From assembly GCA_015075425.1 (NCBI GenBank), contig JABTUL010000002.1, forward strand, positions 434,001-498,000: DNA of 64,000 bases, given 5' to 3'. The DNA comes from Spirochaetales bacterium. GTDB lineage: Bacteria > Spirochaetota > Leptospiria > Leptospirales > Leptonemataceae. Positions 42,530-53,134 of the stretch are shown in pieces (the stretch's first letter is position 1; each line of letters begins with the position of its first letter). The translations under genes were made by a program, and so were the position numbers. The notes below the pieces were generated by a model. The model was not told the origin of the DNA. It searched no databases and was given only the letters and a program-made list of their open reading frames with translations.

Positions 42530-43339
42530 TCACAAAAAAATCAATATATAGGATAAAAGAGCAGAAGCGGAATCGATCGGGCCCAGATTCTCCCGCAGAC
42601 TTTCCAGTAGATCGCGCATATCGCCAACGAGGTGATTGAATTCCAGAAGGGCCACATTGCTGCCTGCATGCAGGCTATCCTGATTGAGCAAAAGTCCCAG
42701 TGTTCCGTCGCCTTCGTTGATTTGATCGGTGATGCCGGTGACATGGGTCACAATGCGCGTGATGGAATGACGGTTCTCCGCCAAAAGTTTGGCCACCAGA
42801 TAAAGCGGATCATCAAAGTTTTTAATAAAAAGTAAATCCTGCCCGGTCTTATGCGGCAGGCGTGCTGATTCCAGAAATTCACGATGTTCCTGCTCTGTCA
42901 GGGTTTGCGGATTCAAAGCGGGTGCATGCCCGGGCTTTCCGGGAACCAGATCAATACCGCGAGCGGCCAGCGGTGAAGGAGACCGGGAGTAAGCGACGTA
43001 ATCCGGGTAGGTGATCGGTACGGCGCGCAACTGTAAGATGGCGATGACTGTCTGACCCGAAGGAGTTGCAGAGGTCTCGTAGGGCAGTGGCCAGCCTTTT
43101 TCATCGACATTCAGATAGTGAAGCGATGTCAGGAATCCCTGTTCAACTCCCTGGATTTCCACTCTGGCACCGATGCGCAAACCTTCTGCCGTTTCCAGCC
43201 GAACCGGAACATAGATGGGCCTTGCCAGTGATTCTGTTTCGCGAAAGACAATGGTGTAGTAACCGGCAAAAGTAAGGAAGCCAAAGAAGCCGGCACCGAC
43301 CAGTTCCCGTTTGTATCTGTTAAGCAGGCCCCTGGACAC
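42530..43339 (-). CDS. MCE/MlaD-family lipid transport protein
   Basis: The 269-residue protein starts at GTG 43339. It has an N-terminal membrane anchor (LVGAGFFGFLTFAGYYTIVF) followed by an MCE domain (PVRLETAEGLRIGARVEIQG, then QGFLTSLHYL). A C-terminal helical region (HVTGITDQINEG, GTLGLLLNQDSL) is typical of MlaD-like proteins, which form hexameric rings that move lipids between membranes. No mlaE/F partners are adjacent. An insert of about 60 residues lies between the two parts. Confidence 0.85.
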   Translation of the reverse strand: MSRGLLNRYKRELVGAGFFGFLTFAGYYTIVFRETESLARPIYVPVRLETAEGLRIGARVEIQGVEQGFLTSLHYLNVDEKGWPLPYETSATPSGQTVIAILQLRAVPITYPDYVAYSRSPSPLAARGIDLVPGKPGHAPALNPQTLTEQEHREFLESARLPHKTGQDLLFIKNFDDPLYLVAKLLAENRHSITRIVTHVTGITDQINEGDGTLGLLLNQDSLHAGSNVALLEFNHLVGDMRDLLESLRENLGPIDSASALLSYILIFL

Positions 43340-43424
43340 TAAGACCTGCTGTCAGAGCTCCTGCCCCGGGTCAATTCCGAAAAAAAGCTTTGTCCTTTTG
43401 CCTGCTTTTACACTTTTTGCTCTC

Positions 43425-44132
43425 ATGCACAACAACAGAGTCGTTTACGTGATTTTCTTCAGCCTGTGCGGTCTTCTGGCCGTATTCTTCATCGCTACGG
43501 GCGGCCGTTCCGGTAGCCTGGATGCGCGTTCCGGAAGTGGCGGAGAGGATGCGGCGGCGCTGCTGGCCGGTGGCAGCATAACTTCCCCGAGGGCGGGCAG
43601 CGCAGACTCAGGCGATTTTTCTCTGCTGGATTCGGAATTCATGAAGATGGGCGTGCCCAATACACCCATCCCCGATGAACCGGCCCCTAAGAAGAAAGAA
43701 AGCGGTGAACCCGATATCCTGGAACCTGTCAGCAAAGACAATCCCATCAATCCGCAAACAGGTTCACAGTATACAGATTCCATGATGGATGCCTTCAGTG
43801 AAATGCGCGAAAAGATGCCGAATAACAGCATCATTCCCAAAAAAATGACAGAAGAAGACAAAGCTCTGGAGCGGCAAAAAAATCGTGAGCTCTCTGACAT
43901 TCGCCTGGCTATCGGTCGTGGTGAGGCCAGTCCAGACCAGGTAACCCGATTCTATGATCATGAGATGAAGCTTGTGCAGGACCGCGAGGAGATCATCGAT
44001 TACATCATGACCCGTAGCAAGAACATGGCACCGGAACTTAAGGAACAGTATGATAAAATCGTGCAACGCAATCAGGAAACACGCAAGCGCCTGACCGAGG
44101 AGCGCGAAAAGGCGATGTCCAAATTCCAGTAA
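43425..44132 (+). CDS. Membrane-anchored hypothetical protein
   Basis: The 235-residue protein starts at ATG 43425 with a single membrane helix (VVYVIFFSLCGLLAVFFI). A Gly/Ser/Ala-rich and Pro-rich disordered region follows (about 30-120), then a C-terminal helical coiled coil (about 140-235; EEDKALERQKNRELSDIRLA, QRNQETRKRLTEERE). No family is recognised. It probably lies in the periplasm. The earlier in-frame start at 43311 would overlap the divergent MCE gene. Confidence 0.7.
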   Translation: MHNNRVVYVIFFSLCGLLAVFFIATGGRSGSLDARSGSGGEDAAALLAGGSITSPRAGSADSGDFSLLDSEFMKMGVPNTPIPDEPAPKKKESGEPDILEPVSKDNPINPQTGSQYTDSMMDAFSEMREKMPNNSIIPKKMTEEDKALERQKNRELSDIRLAIGRGEASPDQVTRFYDHEMKLVQDREEIIDYIMTRSKNMAPELKEQYDKIVQRNQETRKRLTEEREKAMSKFQ

Positions 44133-44201
44133 GGGAGGCCAACCACCTTCAGGAAGCCCTTTCCATTTTCCTGTGAGCTGTTTGACCGTAAAGAATAAAC
44201 A

Positions 44202-45686
44202 TCAAAAAACGAAGTAGATGAAAGCATTCACATCGCGGGCCCCGATTTCCCAGGTGATCACGATAAAGGCCAGGTAGAAGACAGCTTCCAGGAGAGCGGG
44301 AATGTGGGGCCACTGGATGTTTCGCTCGAAGATCCATTTGCCGGCCAGGTGGCCCAGATAGATACAGAGAACGCTATAAAAGACAGGACGATACATGTCT
44401 CCTGTCAGGGGCAGTGTTCCGGAGGACGTGGCGCCAAGCATGCGGGTCAAAATGAGCCAGCTATCCTCGATATTCTGACTGCGAAACATTGTGCCAAAAA
44501 ACACAGTGCAAAAGGTTGTGGCCAGGAAGGCCAATATCATCCCCGGCGCAACAGGCAGCAGTCGCGCCCGGCAGAGGCCCCGCTCCCGGCAACTGTTCAG
44601 GAAATGTTTGTAGGTGGCTTCCATGACCAGAATGCTGCCGTGGATAGCCCCCCAGATCACGTAGGTCCAGTTGGCACCGTGCCAGAGTCCGGCCAGAAAC
44701 ATTGTTAAGAAAATATTGATTTTATGACGAAAAAAAGAGACCCGATTCCCCCCCAGGGGAATGTAGAGATAATCACGAATCCAGGCAATCAGGGAAATAT
44801 GCCAGCGTTGCCAGTGTTCGGTGACTGAAGTGCTCAGGTAAGGCAGACGAAAATTTTCAGGCAAATGGTAGCCAAGCAGGATGGCAGTTCCCCAGGCCAT
44901 ATCAGAATAGCCGGAGAAATCGCCATACACCTGTACCCAGAAGGCAAAGGCCCCCAGCCAGTGGCCAGCCGTATCGTACAGGGCCGGGTTGGAGTAGATT
45001 TGATCCACGATGGGTGCCATATTGTCTGCAAGGACAACTTTCTTAAAGTAACCCAGGGCAAAGTAGCGCATACCGATCCGCATTTTTCCCGGAGAGAACT
45101 CCGGAAGACTGGCCAGTTGCGGCAAAAATGTGCGCGCCATAACGATGGGACCGGCTACAAGCTGCGGAAAGAAAGAAACAAAAAGAGCAAAACGCAGGAA
45201 GCTGCGTTCAACGGGAATCGTTCCCCGGTACACGTCAATCGTGTAACTCATGGACTGGAATGTAAAGAAGGAAATGCCCAGAGGCAAAATCAATGAAAGA
45301 AGCAGACTTTCGCGCGGCGGGTTTCCCGGCAGACTCAGGCCCACAAGATCAAGTAAATCCAAAAAACTACCTATAAAAAAATCTGCATATTTGAAATATC
45401 CCAGAACTCCCAGGTTGATTATAACGCTTAGCAGTAGCAAGAGGCGCTTGTGCACGGGCCGGGCGGAGATTCCCAGTCCCACTAAATAATCCACCAGGGT
45501 GGAAAATAGCATGAGACCACCAAAGCGCCAATCCCAGGCCATATAAAAGGCATAGCTGCATATCAGTAAAAATACATGGGAAAAATTAATAGCAATCTTC
45601 CTGTTACGCAGAAGGCTGATGCCATACCAGTGTATAAGAAAAACAAAGCAAAAAAAGAAGAGAAACAGAGCGCTGGAAAAAATCAT
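44202..45686 (-). CDS. MBOAT-family O-acyltransferase
   Basis: The 494-residue membrane protein has about eleven membrane segments and the MBOAT core: SMSYTIDVYRG, FFPQLVAGPI, the conserved WHISLIAWIRDYLYIPLGG and catalytic His in LAGLWHGANWTYVIWGAIHG. It is of the AlgI/DltB type that acetylates or acylates polysaccharides and similar acceptors. Partner genes such as AlgJ-like SGNH proteins are absent. It is translationally coupled to the upstream CPBP protease gene (45683-45686). Confidence 0.93.
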   Translation of the reverse strand: MIFSSALFLFFFCFVFLIHWYGISLLRNRKIAINFSHVFLLICSYAFYMAWDWRFGGLMLFSTLVDYLVGLGISARPVHKRLLLLLSVIINLGVLGYFKYADFFIGSFLDLLDLVGLSLPGNPPRESLLLSLILPLGISFFTFQSMSYTIDVYRGTIPVERSFLRFALFVSFFPQLVAGPIVMARTFLPQLASLPEFSPGKMRIGMRYFALGYFKKVVLADNMAPIVDQIYSNPALYDTAGHWLGAFAFWVQVYGDFSGYSDMAWGTAILLGYHLPENFRLPYLSTSVTEHWQRWHISLIAWIRDYLYIPLGGNRVSFFRHKINIFLTMFLAGLWHGANWTYVIWGAIHGSILVMEATYKHFLNSCRERGLCRARLLPVAPGMILAFLATTFCTVFFGTMFRSQNIEDSWLILTRMLGATSSGTLPLTGDMYRPVFYSVLCIYLGHLAGKWIFERNIQWPHIPALLEAVFYLAFIVITWEIGARDVNAFIYFVF

Positions 45687-46528
45687 GTCTGAATCGAAAC
45701 GGGAAGGGAAACTTCAGCGGATTTCTGGTCTGGAATTCTCTGCTGATAAAAAAGATACGTTGTTGCTCCAAAAACGAAAAGAGCAGGAAGCAAATAATGC
45801 AGGGGGACATGTTCCGGGTCGGGAAGCATGCCTGGATTCAGTTCCGGCCAGACGTAAAGCGCCAGGACAGCCAGGCCATTGTTGAGCATATGGAGAATTG
45901 CCGGTAGATAGATGCCGCCAGACCAGATCCGGCAAAGACCCAGAAGTATCCCGATAGGAAATGCATAGAAAAATTGCCAGGGATTTAGATGAAGGATGGC
46001 AAATAGCAGGGCCTGATAGAACAAGGCCAGGGCAACGGGACCGGATTTTAACAGTCGATCCAGCATAAAGCGCCTGACCAGAATTTCTTCACAGATGGGC
46101 CCGATGATTGCCAGTGTGAGAATGGCTCCGGCAAGATCGATCAGGCTGCCGGTGGGTTGCAGAAAAAGTTGCAATTCCTGATAGAAATCATCCCAGGGAA
46201 ACAATATACGCGACAGGGTTTCGAGTTCCGTGGCAGCAACCTGCAGGGCCACAGCACAGGGCACAACGGCCAGAAGGACCGTTTTTTTGCACAGAAAGTG
46301 TGTTTCCGGCGCCTGGATCTGCCAGGGCCTTTCTTTTAAGATCCAGGTCAGGAGGATGATCGGCAAAAGAAAGGGCAGGGCCAGCTCCAGCTTGGTCAGG
46401 TCGGGATTCTCCCCTCCGCCCAGAGCCTCCACAAGTAGCGCCACCAGGACATACAGGACGCCAAAACCCGACATGATGAAAGTAGCCCGCAAGTAATTGC
46501 CCGCGAGCGGGCCCATCTTCCGCATCAC
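45683..46528 (-). CDS. CPBP-family intramembrane protease
   Basis: The 281-residue protein has about eight membrane segments and the CPBP (CAAX protease/bacteriocin-processing) motifs: EEILVRRFMLDRLL (E-E-x3-R), FAILHLNPWQF and ILHMLNNGLAVL. These carry the glutamates and histidines needed for catalysis. Substrates are unknown; immunity or processing roles are known for the family. The first codon is GTG 46528; ATG 46525 is equally possible. It overlaps the MBOAT gene by ATGA. Confidence 0.87.
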   Translation of the reverse strand: MMRKMGPLAGNYLRATFIMSGFGVLYVLVALLVEALGGGENPDLTKLELALPFLLPIILLTWILKERPWQIQAPETHFLCKKTVLLAVVPCAVALQVAATELETLSRILFPWDDFYQELQLFLQPTGSLIDLAGAILTLAIIGPICEEILVRRFMLDRLLKSGPVALALFYQALLFAILHLNPWQFFYAFPIGILLGLCRIWSGGIYLPAILHMLNNGLAVLALYVWPELNPGMLPDPEHVPLHYLLPALFVFGATTYLFYQQRIPDQKSAEVSLPVSIQT

Positions 46529-46637
46529 AGGAAAGGGTCCGGGAAGGCACCTGTCTGTCGAGGAGTTTGCCTCCCTTCTTCATTGATTCCCGAAAAAAAG
46601 CTTGTACCCCGGCGGGAGGGCTCCAGGCTGTCCTGGG

Positions 46638-46871
46638 ATGATTGTGCTGCACCGACTCAAGGGCGAACCTTTCTATCTTAATCACCGGCATATTGAAATC
46701 ATTGAATCCAATCCAGATACAACCATCACGCTTACCAATGAGCGCAAATATGTGGTGAAAGAGACACCGGAAGAGATTGCCGCCCTGATCACGGCATACC
46801 ATCGCAAAATTTTGCCGATGAATCTGCCAGAGGCAGCCGACATTCAGGACAGCGGAAAACTATGGATTTAG
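46638..46871 (+). CDS. flbD: Flagellar protein FlbD
   Basis: The 77-residue protein begins MIVLHRLKGEPFYLNHRHIE and contains TITLTNERKYVVKETPEEI, the FlbD pattern. FlbD is a small protein always found beside motA in spirochaetes and related bacteria; its role is not settled. ATG 46638 is chosen because the family starts with IxLxRLxGxxFxLN. Its end overlaps motA by ten bases. Confidence 0.92.
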   Translation: MIVLHRLKGEPFYLNHRHIEIIESNPDTTITLTNERKYVVKETPEEIAALITAYHRKILPMNLPEAADIQDSGKLWI

Positions 46872-47644
46872 CAACAGTTGTTGGATTGGTCGCCGGGGTA
46901 GCGCTCGTACTGTTTGGAACGATTGATGCCGGCCTTTCTCCGCTGGATCTGTTTAATTTACCTTCCGTTCTGATTACCTTTGGCGGCGGTGTTTGCGGTG
47001 CACTCATTGCCAGCCCCTGGTCGGCAATTACCAGCTTTGCCCAGTATACGCGTTTTGCCTTTTCACCGCCCAAGACAGACTTTGTCCAGCTGATAACAAC
47101 ACTGGTTCAGTTCTCCGAGCGCGCCCGCCGGGAGGGTCTGCTCTCCCTGGAAGACGATTTGAATAGCCTCGATGAACCTTTTTTACGCAAAGGCATCCAG
47201 CTGGTGGTGGATGGCACGGATCCGGAACTGGTGCGTAACATTCTACAAACAGATATGGACAACATCAAGGACAGACATTCTACAGGCATTACTTTCTGGG
47301 CCATGATAGGTTTTTATCTGCCAGCCTTTGGCATGCTGGGTACGTTGATCGGTCTGGTGCAGATGCTTAAAAACCTGGGCTCCGGGGATCCCTCCGCCAT
47401 CGGTGCCGGTATGGCGGCCGCTTTGATTACCACTCTCTATGGTTCCCTGGGTGCCAATCTCTTCGCTCTGCCCATTAAGGATAAGTTGTCCTTACGTGAC
47501 AAAGATGAACAAACCGTAAAAGCAATTATGGTGGAAGGTATCCTGAGTATCCAGTCCGGCGACAATCCCCGGATTGTGAAGGATAAGCTTTCTTCTTTCC
47601 TGCCACCGGCAGAACGCGCAGCCCTCGAAGAAGTCGGCGGATAA
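46862..47644 (+). CDS. motA: Flagellar motor stator protein MotA
   Basis: The 260-residue protein forms the stator ion channel with MotB. Four membrane helices are visible, two at residues 3-50 and two at about 147-200. The segment FYLPAFGMLGTLIGLVQML carries the conserved proline that couples ion flow to torque. The cytoplasmic loop contains RRGL-equivalent RREGLLSLE with conserved charges. It is four bases before motB. Confidence 0.95.
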   Translation: MDLATVVGLVAGVALVLFGTIDAGLSPLDLFNLPSVLITFGGGVCGALIASPWSAITSFAQYTRFAFSPPKTDFVQLITTLVQFSERARREGLLSLEDDLNSLDEPFLRKGIQLVVDGTDPELVRNILQTDMDNIKDRHSTGITFWAMIGFYLPAFGMLGTLIGLVQMLKNLGSGDPSAIGAGMAAALITTLYGSLGANLFALPIKDKLSLRDKDEQTVKAIMVEGILSIQSGDNPRIVKDKLSSFLPPAERAALEEVGG

Positions 47645-47647
47645 ACC

Positions 47648-48481
47648 GTGGCCAAAAAGAAGCTGGAATGTCCGCCCTGCGAGCAGGGCGCTCCGCAGTG
47701 GATGACCACCTATTCCGATATGGTCACTTTGCTGCTCTGTCTGTTCATCATGATCTACGCTACCGGAAAAGCGCCGCCGCAGGAGATTCAGTTGATACTG
47801 TCAGCTTTCAATAATAGTTTAGGTTTCTTTACCGGTGGCCAGACTCTGTCCAAGGGTCGAATGGAAGAAATGGGGATGAATCTGGAGTCGCTGCCTTCTG
47901 AGACTCCGGGCCGGTCGCTTTCCAAGGCAAAGAAACAGGCTCAAACCATCTTCAAGCCGGAAATTCAGGCAAAACTGGTCAGGGTCACGGAAGATGAACG
48001 CGGTCTGGTGATTTCTTTAATCGGAGCCGATTACTTTGAGCCCGGCAGCGCTCTGCTGAATGCAGATATGGAGGCGATTCTCAAAAAAAGCGCCCTGCTC
48101 ATCCGTGAACTCGACAAGTTTGTCCGAGTGGAAGGGCATGCAGCGCGCGGTGAAGATGAGATCCTTACCGGCAGAGCGGCCACCACGCGGACAGAACGAC
48201 TGTACCTGAACAGCTGGGATCTGGCGGCAGCGCGCGCGATCAATGCTGTGGTTTTTCTACAGAGTCAGCGAGTGGCTCCTGACTTGCTACAGGTGGTTAG
48301 CTTTGGATCGGCCAGACCCCTGGCTCTGGAGGGTGATCAGGGCACTCCAGAATCTGCCGCACATAACAGGCGCATTGACATCGTCATTATGCCGCACAAA
48401 GAACAAAAACGCAGTGCCGGGGAATCATCGTTTGGTTTGCCGGAGAGTCGCCTTCCGCAGTCAGAAGAGCTGGTGGAATGA
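47648..48481 (+). CDS. motB: Flagellar motor stator protein MotB
   Basis: The 277-residue protein starts at GTG 47648. Its single membrane helix, WMTTYSDMVTLLLCLFIMIY, has the essential ion-binding Asp24. An OmpA-like peptidoglycan-binding domain occupies about residues 115-258 (FVRVEGHAARGEDE, ARAINAVVFL, HNRRIDIVIMP). A short polar tail follows. It anchors the stator to the cell wall. Whether it uses H+ or Na+ cannot be decided from this sequence alone. Confidence 0.95.
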   Translation: MAKKKLECPPCEQGAPQWMTTYSDMVTLLLCLFIMIYATGKAPPQEIQLILSAFNNSLGFFTGGQTLSKGRMEEMGMNLESLPSETPGRSLSKAKKQAQTIFKPEIQAKLVRVTEDERGLVISLIGADYFEPGSALLNADMEAILKKSALLIRELDKFVRVEGHAARGEDEILTGRAATTRTERLYLNSWDLAAARAINAVVFLQSQRVAPDLLQVVSFGSARPLALEGDQGTPESAAHNRRIDIVIMPHKEQKRSAGESSFGLPESRLPQSEELVE

Positions 48482-48572
48482 CATGCGGGGCGCACCCGCA
48501 CAAACGCAGGTGCCCGCCCGTCCGGAAAAAATTGCTTACAGTGGCTTTCAGAAATAGTCGAAGAAAATAGCA

Positions 48573-49103
48573 ATGGCTGATGAAGAATTAGAAGACGAAG
48601 AAGCGGGGAGTGGTGACTACCAGCCGACCGCCGCCTCCGGTCTTAATAAAGTTGTTAAAATGCTCATCTACATTGCTCTGGGTGTGGCCGGTCTGATTCT
48701 AATGGCAGTCATTGCTTACTACGTGGCCAAATTTGCCGCAGAGCAGCAGTACAAAGAAGTAGCTTCCATTGCAGTTGTCAAACCGCCGCCGCCCACAGAA
48801 AACTTCAATTTTCAGGACGATTTTCGGGTAAACACTGCCGATCAGGGAAGCACCCATTTCATCAAACTTAAACTTTCTCTGGGTTTTGACAAAGGGAACC
48901 AGGCTCTTTCTGCAGAGCTGGCGGATAGGATGCCGCAACTGCGCAACATCATCAATTTAATTTTGTCCGGTAAGACCAAGGATCAATTGATTACGATTCA
49001 AGATCAACTGGAATTGCGTGAGGAAATCAAAGCTTCCGTCAATCATGTCCTGGCAGAGGGCAAAATTCGTGAAGTTTATTTTCAGGAATTTATTGTAAAC
49101 TAA
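48573..49103 (+). CDS. fliL: Flagellar basal-body-associated protein FliL
   Basis: The 176-residue protein has an acidic N-terminus, one membrane helix (IYIALGVAGLILMAVIAYYV) and a periplasmic domain. That domain contains HFIKLKLSLGFDKGN, LRNIINLILSGKT and the C-terminal IREVYFQEFIVN, the classic FliL ending. It surrounds and stabilises the stator. It is 91 bases after motB, a gap that contains a GC-rich imperfect stem (48485-48522). Confidence 0.93.
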   Translation: MADEELEDEEAGSGDYQPTAASGLNKVVKMLIYIALGVAGLILMAVIAYYVAKFAAEQQYKEVASIAVVKPPPPTENFNFQDDFRVNTADQGSTHFIKLKLSLGFDKGNQALSAELADRMPQLRNIINLILSGKTKDQLITIQDQLELREEIKASVNHVLAEGKIREVYFQEFIVN

Positions 49104-49145
49104 TCTTTCTGAAAATTATCCGAAAACCTTGCCTGCTCAAGTCAG

Positions 49146-50459
49146 TCACCCTTCCAGTTCAACGGGCAGGTGGTCGGGCAGTGCTTCTTTCTTGAGGAGG
49201 GCCATGAGGAGCTGCCGATTTCCCAGAATTCCTGCATCCTGCAGGGCCAGAGCCCCACTGCGATCGGATGGTGAGAAAAGGCCCGTTGTTTTTTCCATAG
49301 AGAGTTTTTCAGCATCGTAGGCCGATTCATCCGCCTTTGTATCAAGGATGGTATAGTCATCACCGCGGCGCAGTTCAATACGAACCTTGCCATTCACGGG
49401 CAGGGCAATCCAGCGCAGAGCTTCTTTGAGCATCAGGGCCTCCGGATCATACCAGCGGCCTTCGTAAAGCAGTCTTCCCAGTCGCCTGCCCAGGCTGACG
49501 TAGGTGTCTATGCTTGCTTCATTGTGGATGGCAGACAGCAGGCGCTCGTAAGCCAGATGTAACAAAGCCATGCCCGGGGCTTCATAGATTCCGCGACTCT
49601 TGGCCTCAATGACACGATTTTCGATCTGATCGCTCATGCCCAGGCCATGCCGTCCACCAATGCGATTGGCCTCCATAATGAGTTCCACAGCCTCCATCCG
49701 CGATCCATTGATGGCTACCGGAATTCCGGACTGAAATTTTATTTCTACTTCTTCTTTTTTTATATTAGCATCATCACGCCAGAAGGGGAGCCCCATAATC
49801 GGCTCAACGATTTTCATGCTGCAGTCCAGTTGCTCCAGCTGCTTGGCTTCATGGGTGGCGCCCAACAGATTGCTGTCCGTGCTGTAGGCCTTTTCACGGG
49901 CCATGGTGTAAGGTTTTCCCAGGCTGCTCAGAAAATCCGACATCTCCCCGCGGCCGCCCAGTTCACGGGAAAAAGCCTCATCAAGCCAGGGTTTGTAGAT
50001 CTGTAACTGCGGATTGACCAGAACTCCGTAGCGGTAAAACCTTTGTATATCATTGCCGCGGTGCGTGCTGCCATCCCCAAAGATATGCACGTTGTCTGCC
50101 TGCATCGCTTTGACGATGGCCGTGGTAGTAACGGCGCGCCCCAGAGGCGTTGTGTTGAAATACTTTTTACCGGCCGTGGAGAGATGAAAAGCGCCCGATC
50201 GCAGAGCAAGCAGGCCTTCCCGCGCCAGTGCTGCACGACAATCAATGAGGCGGGCGGTGCGGGCACCGTGTTCCAGGGCAATGTTTACTATGGCCGCCGG
50301 GTCTTTTTCATCCGGCTGCGCGAGGTCTGCCGTGTAGGCGTGCACGGCCATCCCTTTCTTGTGCAGCCAGGCAACTGCGGCACGGGTATCCAGACCTCCG
50401 GAAAAGGCGATGCCCAGGGCTGTTCCGGCGGGAGGAAGCGATGGTAAGATGCGAGCCAT
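49146..50459 (-). CDS. argG: Argininosuccinate synthase
   Basis: The 437-residue enzyme joins citrulline and aspartate with ATP. The N-type ATP pyrophosphatase loop is [14 protein letters not shown] (residues 18-31); [15 protein letters not shown] and [18 protein letters not shown] mark the E. coli-like longer type. The length fits that type. The gene stands alone, divergent from the MMPL exporter over 38 bases. Confidence 0.95.
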   Translation of the reverse strand: MARILPSLPPAGTALGIAFSGGLDTRAAVAWLHKKGMAVHAYTADLAQPDEKDPAAIVNIALEHGARTARLIDCRAALAREGLLALRSGAFHLSTAGKKYFNTTPLGRAVTTTAIVKAMQADNVHIFGDGSTHRGNDIQRFYRYGVLVNPQLQIYKPWLDEAFSRELGGRGEMSDFLSSLGKPYTMAREKAYSTDSNLLGATHEAKQLEQLDCSMKIVEPIMGLPFWRDDANIKKEEVEIKFQSGIPVAINGSRMEAVELIMEANRIGGRHGLGMSDQIENRVIEAKSRGIYEAPGMALLHLAYERLLSAIHNEASIDTYVSLGRRLGRLLYEGRWYDPEALMLKEALRWIALPVNGKVRIELRRGDDYTILDTKADESAYDAEKLSMEKTTGLFSPSDRSGALALQDAGILGNRQLLMALLKKEALPDHLPVELEG

Positions 50460-50497
50460 GAGCCATCCGGGAAAAGAAGAGACTGCTGTAAAGCACG

Positions 50498-53071
50498 ATG
50501 GTTTCCTGTCCTGTGCGTGAGCGGATCGAACGGCTGACCCTCCTGTATCTCTCGCGACCCGGGCTGGTCGTCACTGGCGCTATTGCCTTGACCCTGCTTG
50601 CGCTCCTGCCGCTCCGGTCCCTCCGTATTGATTCCGATCAACTATCCCTCCTGCCTGCACACTCCGTGCATGTGAAGGCGGCCCGCGAAGTGGAGCGTAT
50701 TATGGGTGGTACGGGATTCTTGCTCGTGACTTTGAAAATCTCAAAGGCGGATCAGGCCGATCTGCTGCTCAGAGACGCTCTGCATACTCGCTTCATGGCC
50801 GGTGATGAACAGCAGGCTGCGATGATGTTCGAGGAGGTGCGTCTTCAGGATGCAGAGAGCCGGAAAGATCGCTTGAGCAACGGTATCCTTTTGCGCCAGG
50901 CCGCCGATGAGCTGGCCGCCGAACTACAGAAAGTAAAACACATACAATATGTAGAACATACCATGCCGGTCGATTTTTTTGCTGAGCGTCGGCTGCTGTT
51001 TTTGCCTGTGGCGGATCTAACCCGGGCCGTTGAACGTCTCAGGCAGGCTGTCCGTGCGTGGCGTGAGGAGCAGGATCCCCTGCGGCTCGATATTCTGGGG
51101 GAACGAAAACATCTACCTGAAATTCCACTCGACCTTCTGGAAAAAGAACAAGCGGGGGGCCGTCAGCTCCGGGAACGCTATTTGATCTCTGCGGACGAAA
51201 AATTGGCCCTGATCCGTATGAAGCCGGCATTCAGTCTGAACGATACGAAAACGGCAAAGGAAGTACGCGACCGCGTGATCCAGGTAATTGCAGACAGCGG
51301 AATTTCAAAAAGGGGGATCGCTGTCGGTCTCACCGGATCCTATATGCAATTTATCGAAAATTATGAGGCCGTGCGTCAATCTCTTGCATCGGTAATGATC
51401 TATTCGTTTGCCGGTATTGCACTGGTGCTCTATTTTTTTATTCGTCCGCGCCGGCTCATACCGCTTCTCCTGTTGCCTCTGGGACTTTCCGTTCTCTGGA
51501 CGTTCGCGCTGACAGCGCTGGTCATTGGGCGTTTGAATTTGATTACCTCAATGTTTGGCGGGATACTTGCGGGACTCGGGATTGATTTTGGCATTCATTT
51601 CCTCTACCGTTTTCAGGAGCTGCAGGCCCGGAATCCGGCCCGCGATCAGGTGGTGGCACAAATGGCCGCTACCATTGCCGATACTTTGCCTGCCGCGCTT
51701 CTGTCTGCGGGAACGACGGCCCTTGCCTTTGCTTCCCTCATGCTTTCTGATTTCAATGGATTTAGAGAATTTGGCCTGATTTCCAGCTACGGTCTTTTGA
51801 TTACGGCGCTCTCCATGTTCTTGCTCACTCCGGTGCTCTTGCTGCTGACGCTTCAGATCCGGCCTTCCTTTCTGGATCGAACCGTGCGCACACAACGCTC
51901 CCTCTTCTTTCGTGCAGTAGATACAGGTATTGTAGCTCCGCGTGCGCTGCTGCTTATCTTTGTCCTTTCGGTCCCGCTGCTTGCCTACTTTGCCGGAAAG
52001 GTTGGCTGGGAACGGGATTCCCGCAATATGGTAAAGAATGATATACCTTCTAAACTACTCTATGAGGAAGTGGGGTTTCGCTTTGGAGCGGCAGGCGAGC
52101 CATTTGCCATGGTCAGCCACACGCTGGAGGAAGCGGGAGAACTCTATTCTGAGTTGTTTCCCCTGTCGGCGAAAAGGAAAGAATACATCGCTCAAGTTCT
52201 TTCTGTTTACACCCTGGCACCTCCGGTAGAGCAGCAAAGGGCCAATATCAATCTTTTGCGAAATTTCCTTAACGAACTCGATGGACTTACCCCCGACATG
52301 CTACCCGCGAAGTATCGAAAGCTGTTCTACGAGGCCAGCCGGGCTGCAAAGCTCGAGCCCTATGGACCCGAGGATCTGCCCGCGCAAATTCTGCGCTCCT
52401 TGCGCGGGAAGGACGGTAGCTGGCTGACTTTGATCTATCCAGATGTCAGTAAAATTTTATATACAGAAGACATGCAGACGATCCACCGACTGGTGGGCAC
52501 CGTGGAGTACGGCCCACCCGGAAACAGGAAGGTAGTGCACACGGCCGGTACAACGATTTTAGTGGCTGAGCTTATGACCATGGTGCAGGCTCAGTCGGCA
52601 CAGATTATCCTCCTCTCCCTCCTGCTTGTCATCTGTGCCCTGTATGTTGCTTATCGTCGCAGCGGTGCCGTAATTCTCGCGGCCTTCCCTCTCCTTGCCG
52701 GTCTTCTTCTCTGTGCAGCATTCGCCGGTTTTTTTTCTGTCCATATTAGCTATTTCAATGTCAGTGTCATTCCCATCATCATCGGCTATGGAATTGATAG
52801 CGGAGTGTTTCTCTACCAGCGGTTTGGCGAGGGCGAGAGCGTACAGCATACAATGCGACATACAGGTCTGGCGGTGGTCGCGTCCAGCCTGACCACGCTG
52901 GCTGGTTGGGGATCTCTCGCGCTGGCCGGACACCCCGGTCTTGCTGGAATGGGATATCTTGCCTGCCTGGGTATTGGATCTGTCCTCTTTGCAGCGATTT
53001 TTTTGACTCCAGCCCTCTACCTGCTCAGTAGCAATGGCAGGGCCCGGGCCAACGGCAGGATTAAACATTGA
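50498..53071 (+). CDS. MMPL/RND-family lipid exporter
   Basis: The 857-residue protein has twelve membrane segments in two blocks of six, each preceded by a large periplasmic loop, with the pattern [16 protein letters not shown] in the first half and [17 protein letters not shown] in the second. These GxGxD segments carry the proton-relay Asp. The arrangement resembles hopanoid/lipid transporter HpnN and other MMPL proteins. A fatty acid hydroxylase-type gene follows, which hints at lipid cargo. Confidence 0.9.
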   Translation: MVSCPVRERIERLTLLYLSRPGLVVTGAIALTLLALLPLRSLRIDSDQLSLLPAHSVHVKAAREVERIMGGTGFLLVTLKISKADQADLLLRDALHTRFMAGDEQQAAMMFEEVRLQDAESRKDRLSNGILLRQAADELAAELQKVKHIQYVEHTMPVDFFAERRLLFLPVADLTRAVERLRQAVRAWREEQDPLRLDILGERKHLPEIPLDLLEKEQAGGRQLRERYLISADEKLALIRMKPAFSLNDTKTAKEVRDRVIQVIADSGISKRGIAVGLTGSYMQFIENYEAVRQSLASVMIYSFAGIALVLYFFIRPRRLIPLLLLPLGLSVLWTFALTALVIGRLNLITSMFGGILAGLGIDFGIHFLYRFQELQARNPARDQVVAQMAATIADTLPAALLSAGTTALAFASLMLSDFNGFREFGLISSYGLLITALSMFLLTPVLLLLTLQIRPSFLDRTVRTQRSLFFRAVDTGIVAPRALLLIFVLSVPLLAYFAGKVGWERDSRNMVKNDIPSKLLYEEVGFRFGAAGEPFAMVSHTLEEAGELYSELFPLSAKRKEYIAQVLSVYTLAPPVEQQRANINLLRNFLNELDGLTPDMLPAKYRKLFYEASRAAKLEPYGPEDLPAQILRSLRGKDGSWLTLIYPDVSKILYTEDMQTIHRLVGTVEYGPPGNRKVVHTAGTTILVAELMTMVQAQSAQIILLSLLLVICALYVAYRRSGAVILAAFPLLAGLLLCAAFAGFFSVHISYFNVSVIPIIIGYGIDSGVFLYQRFGEGESVQHTMRHTGLAVVASSLTTLAGWGSLALAGHPGLAGMGYLACLGIGSVLFAAIFLTPALYLLSSNGRARANGRIKH

Positions 53072-53134
53072 CGAACCTGTTTGCGGCTCCATAGTTGGCC
53101 CGTGGGCAGCAAGTCTGCATATCTGGTTGCGCTC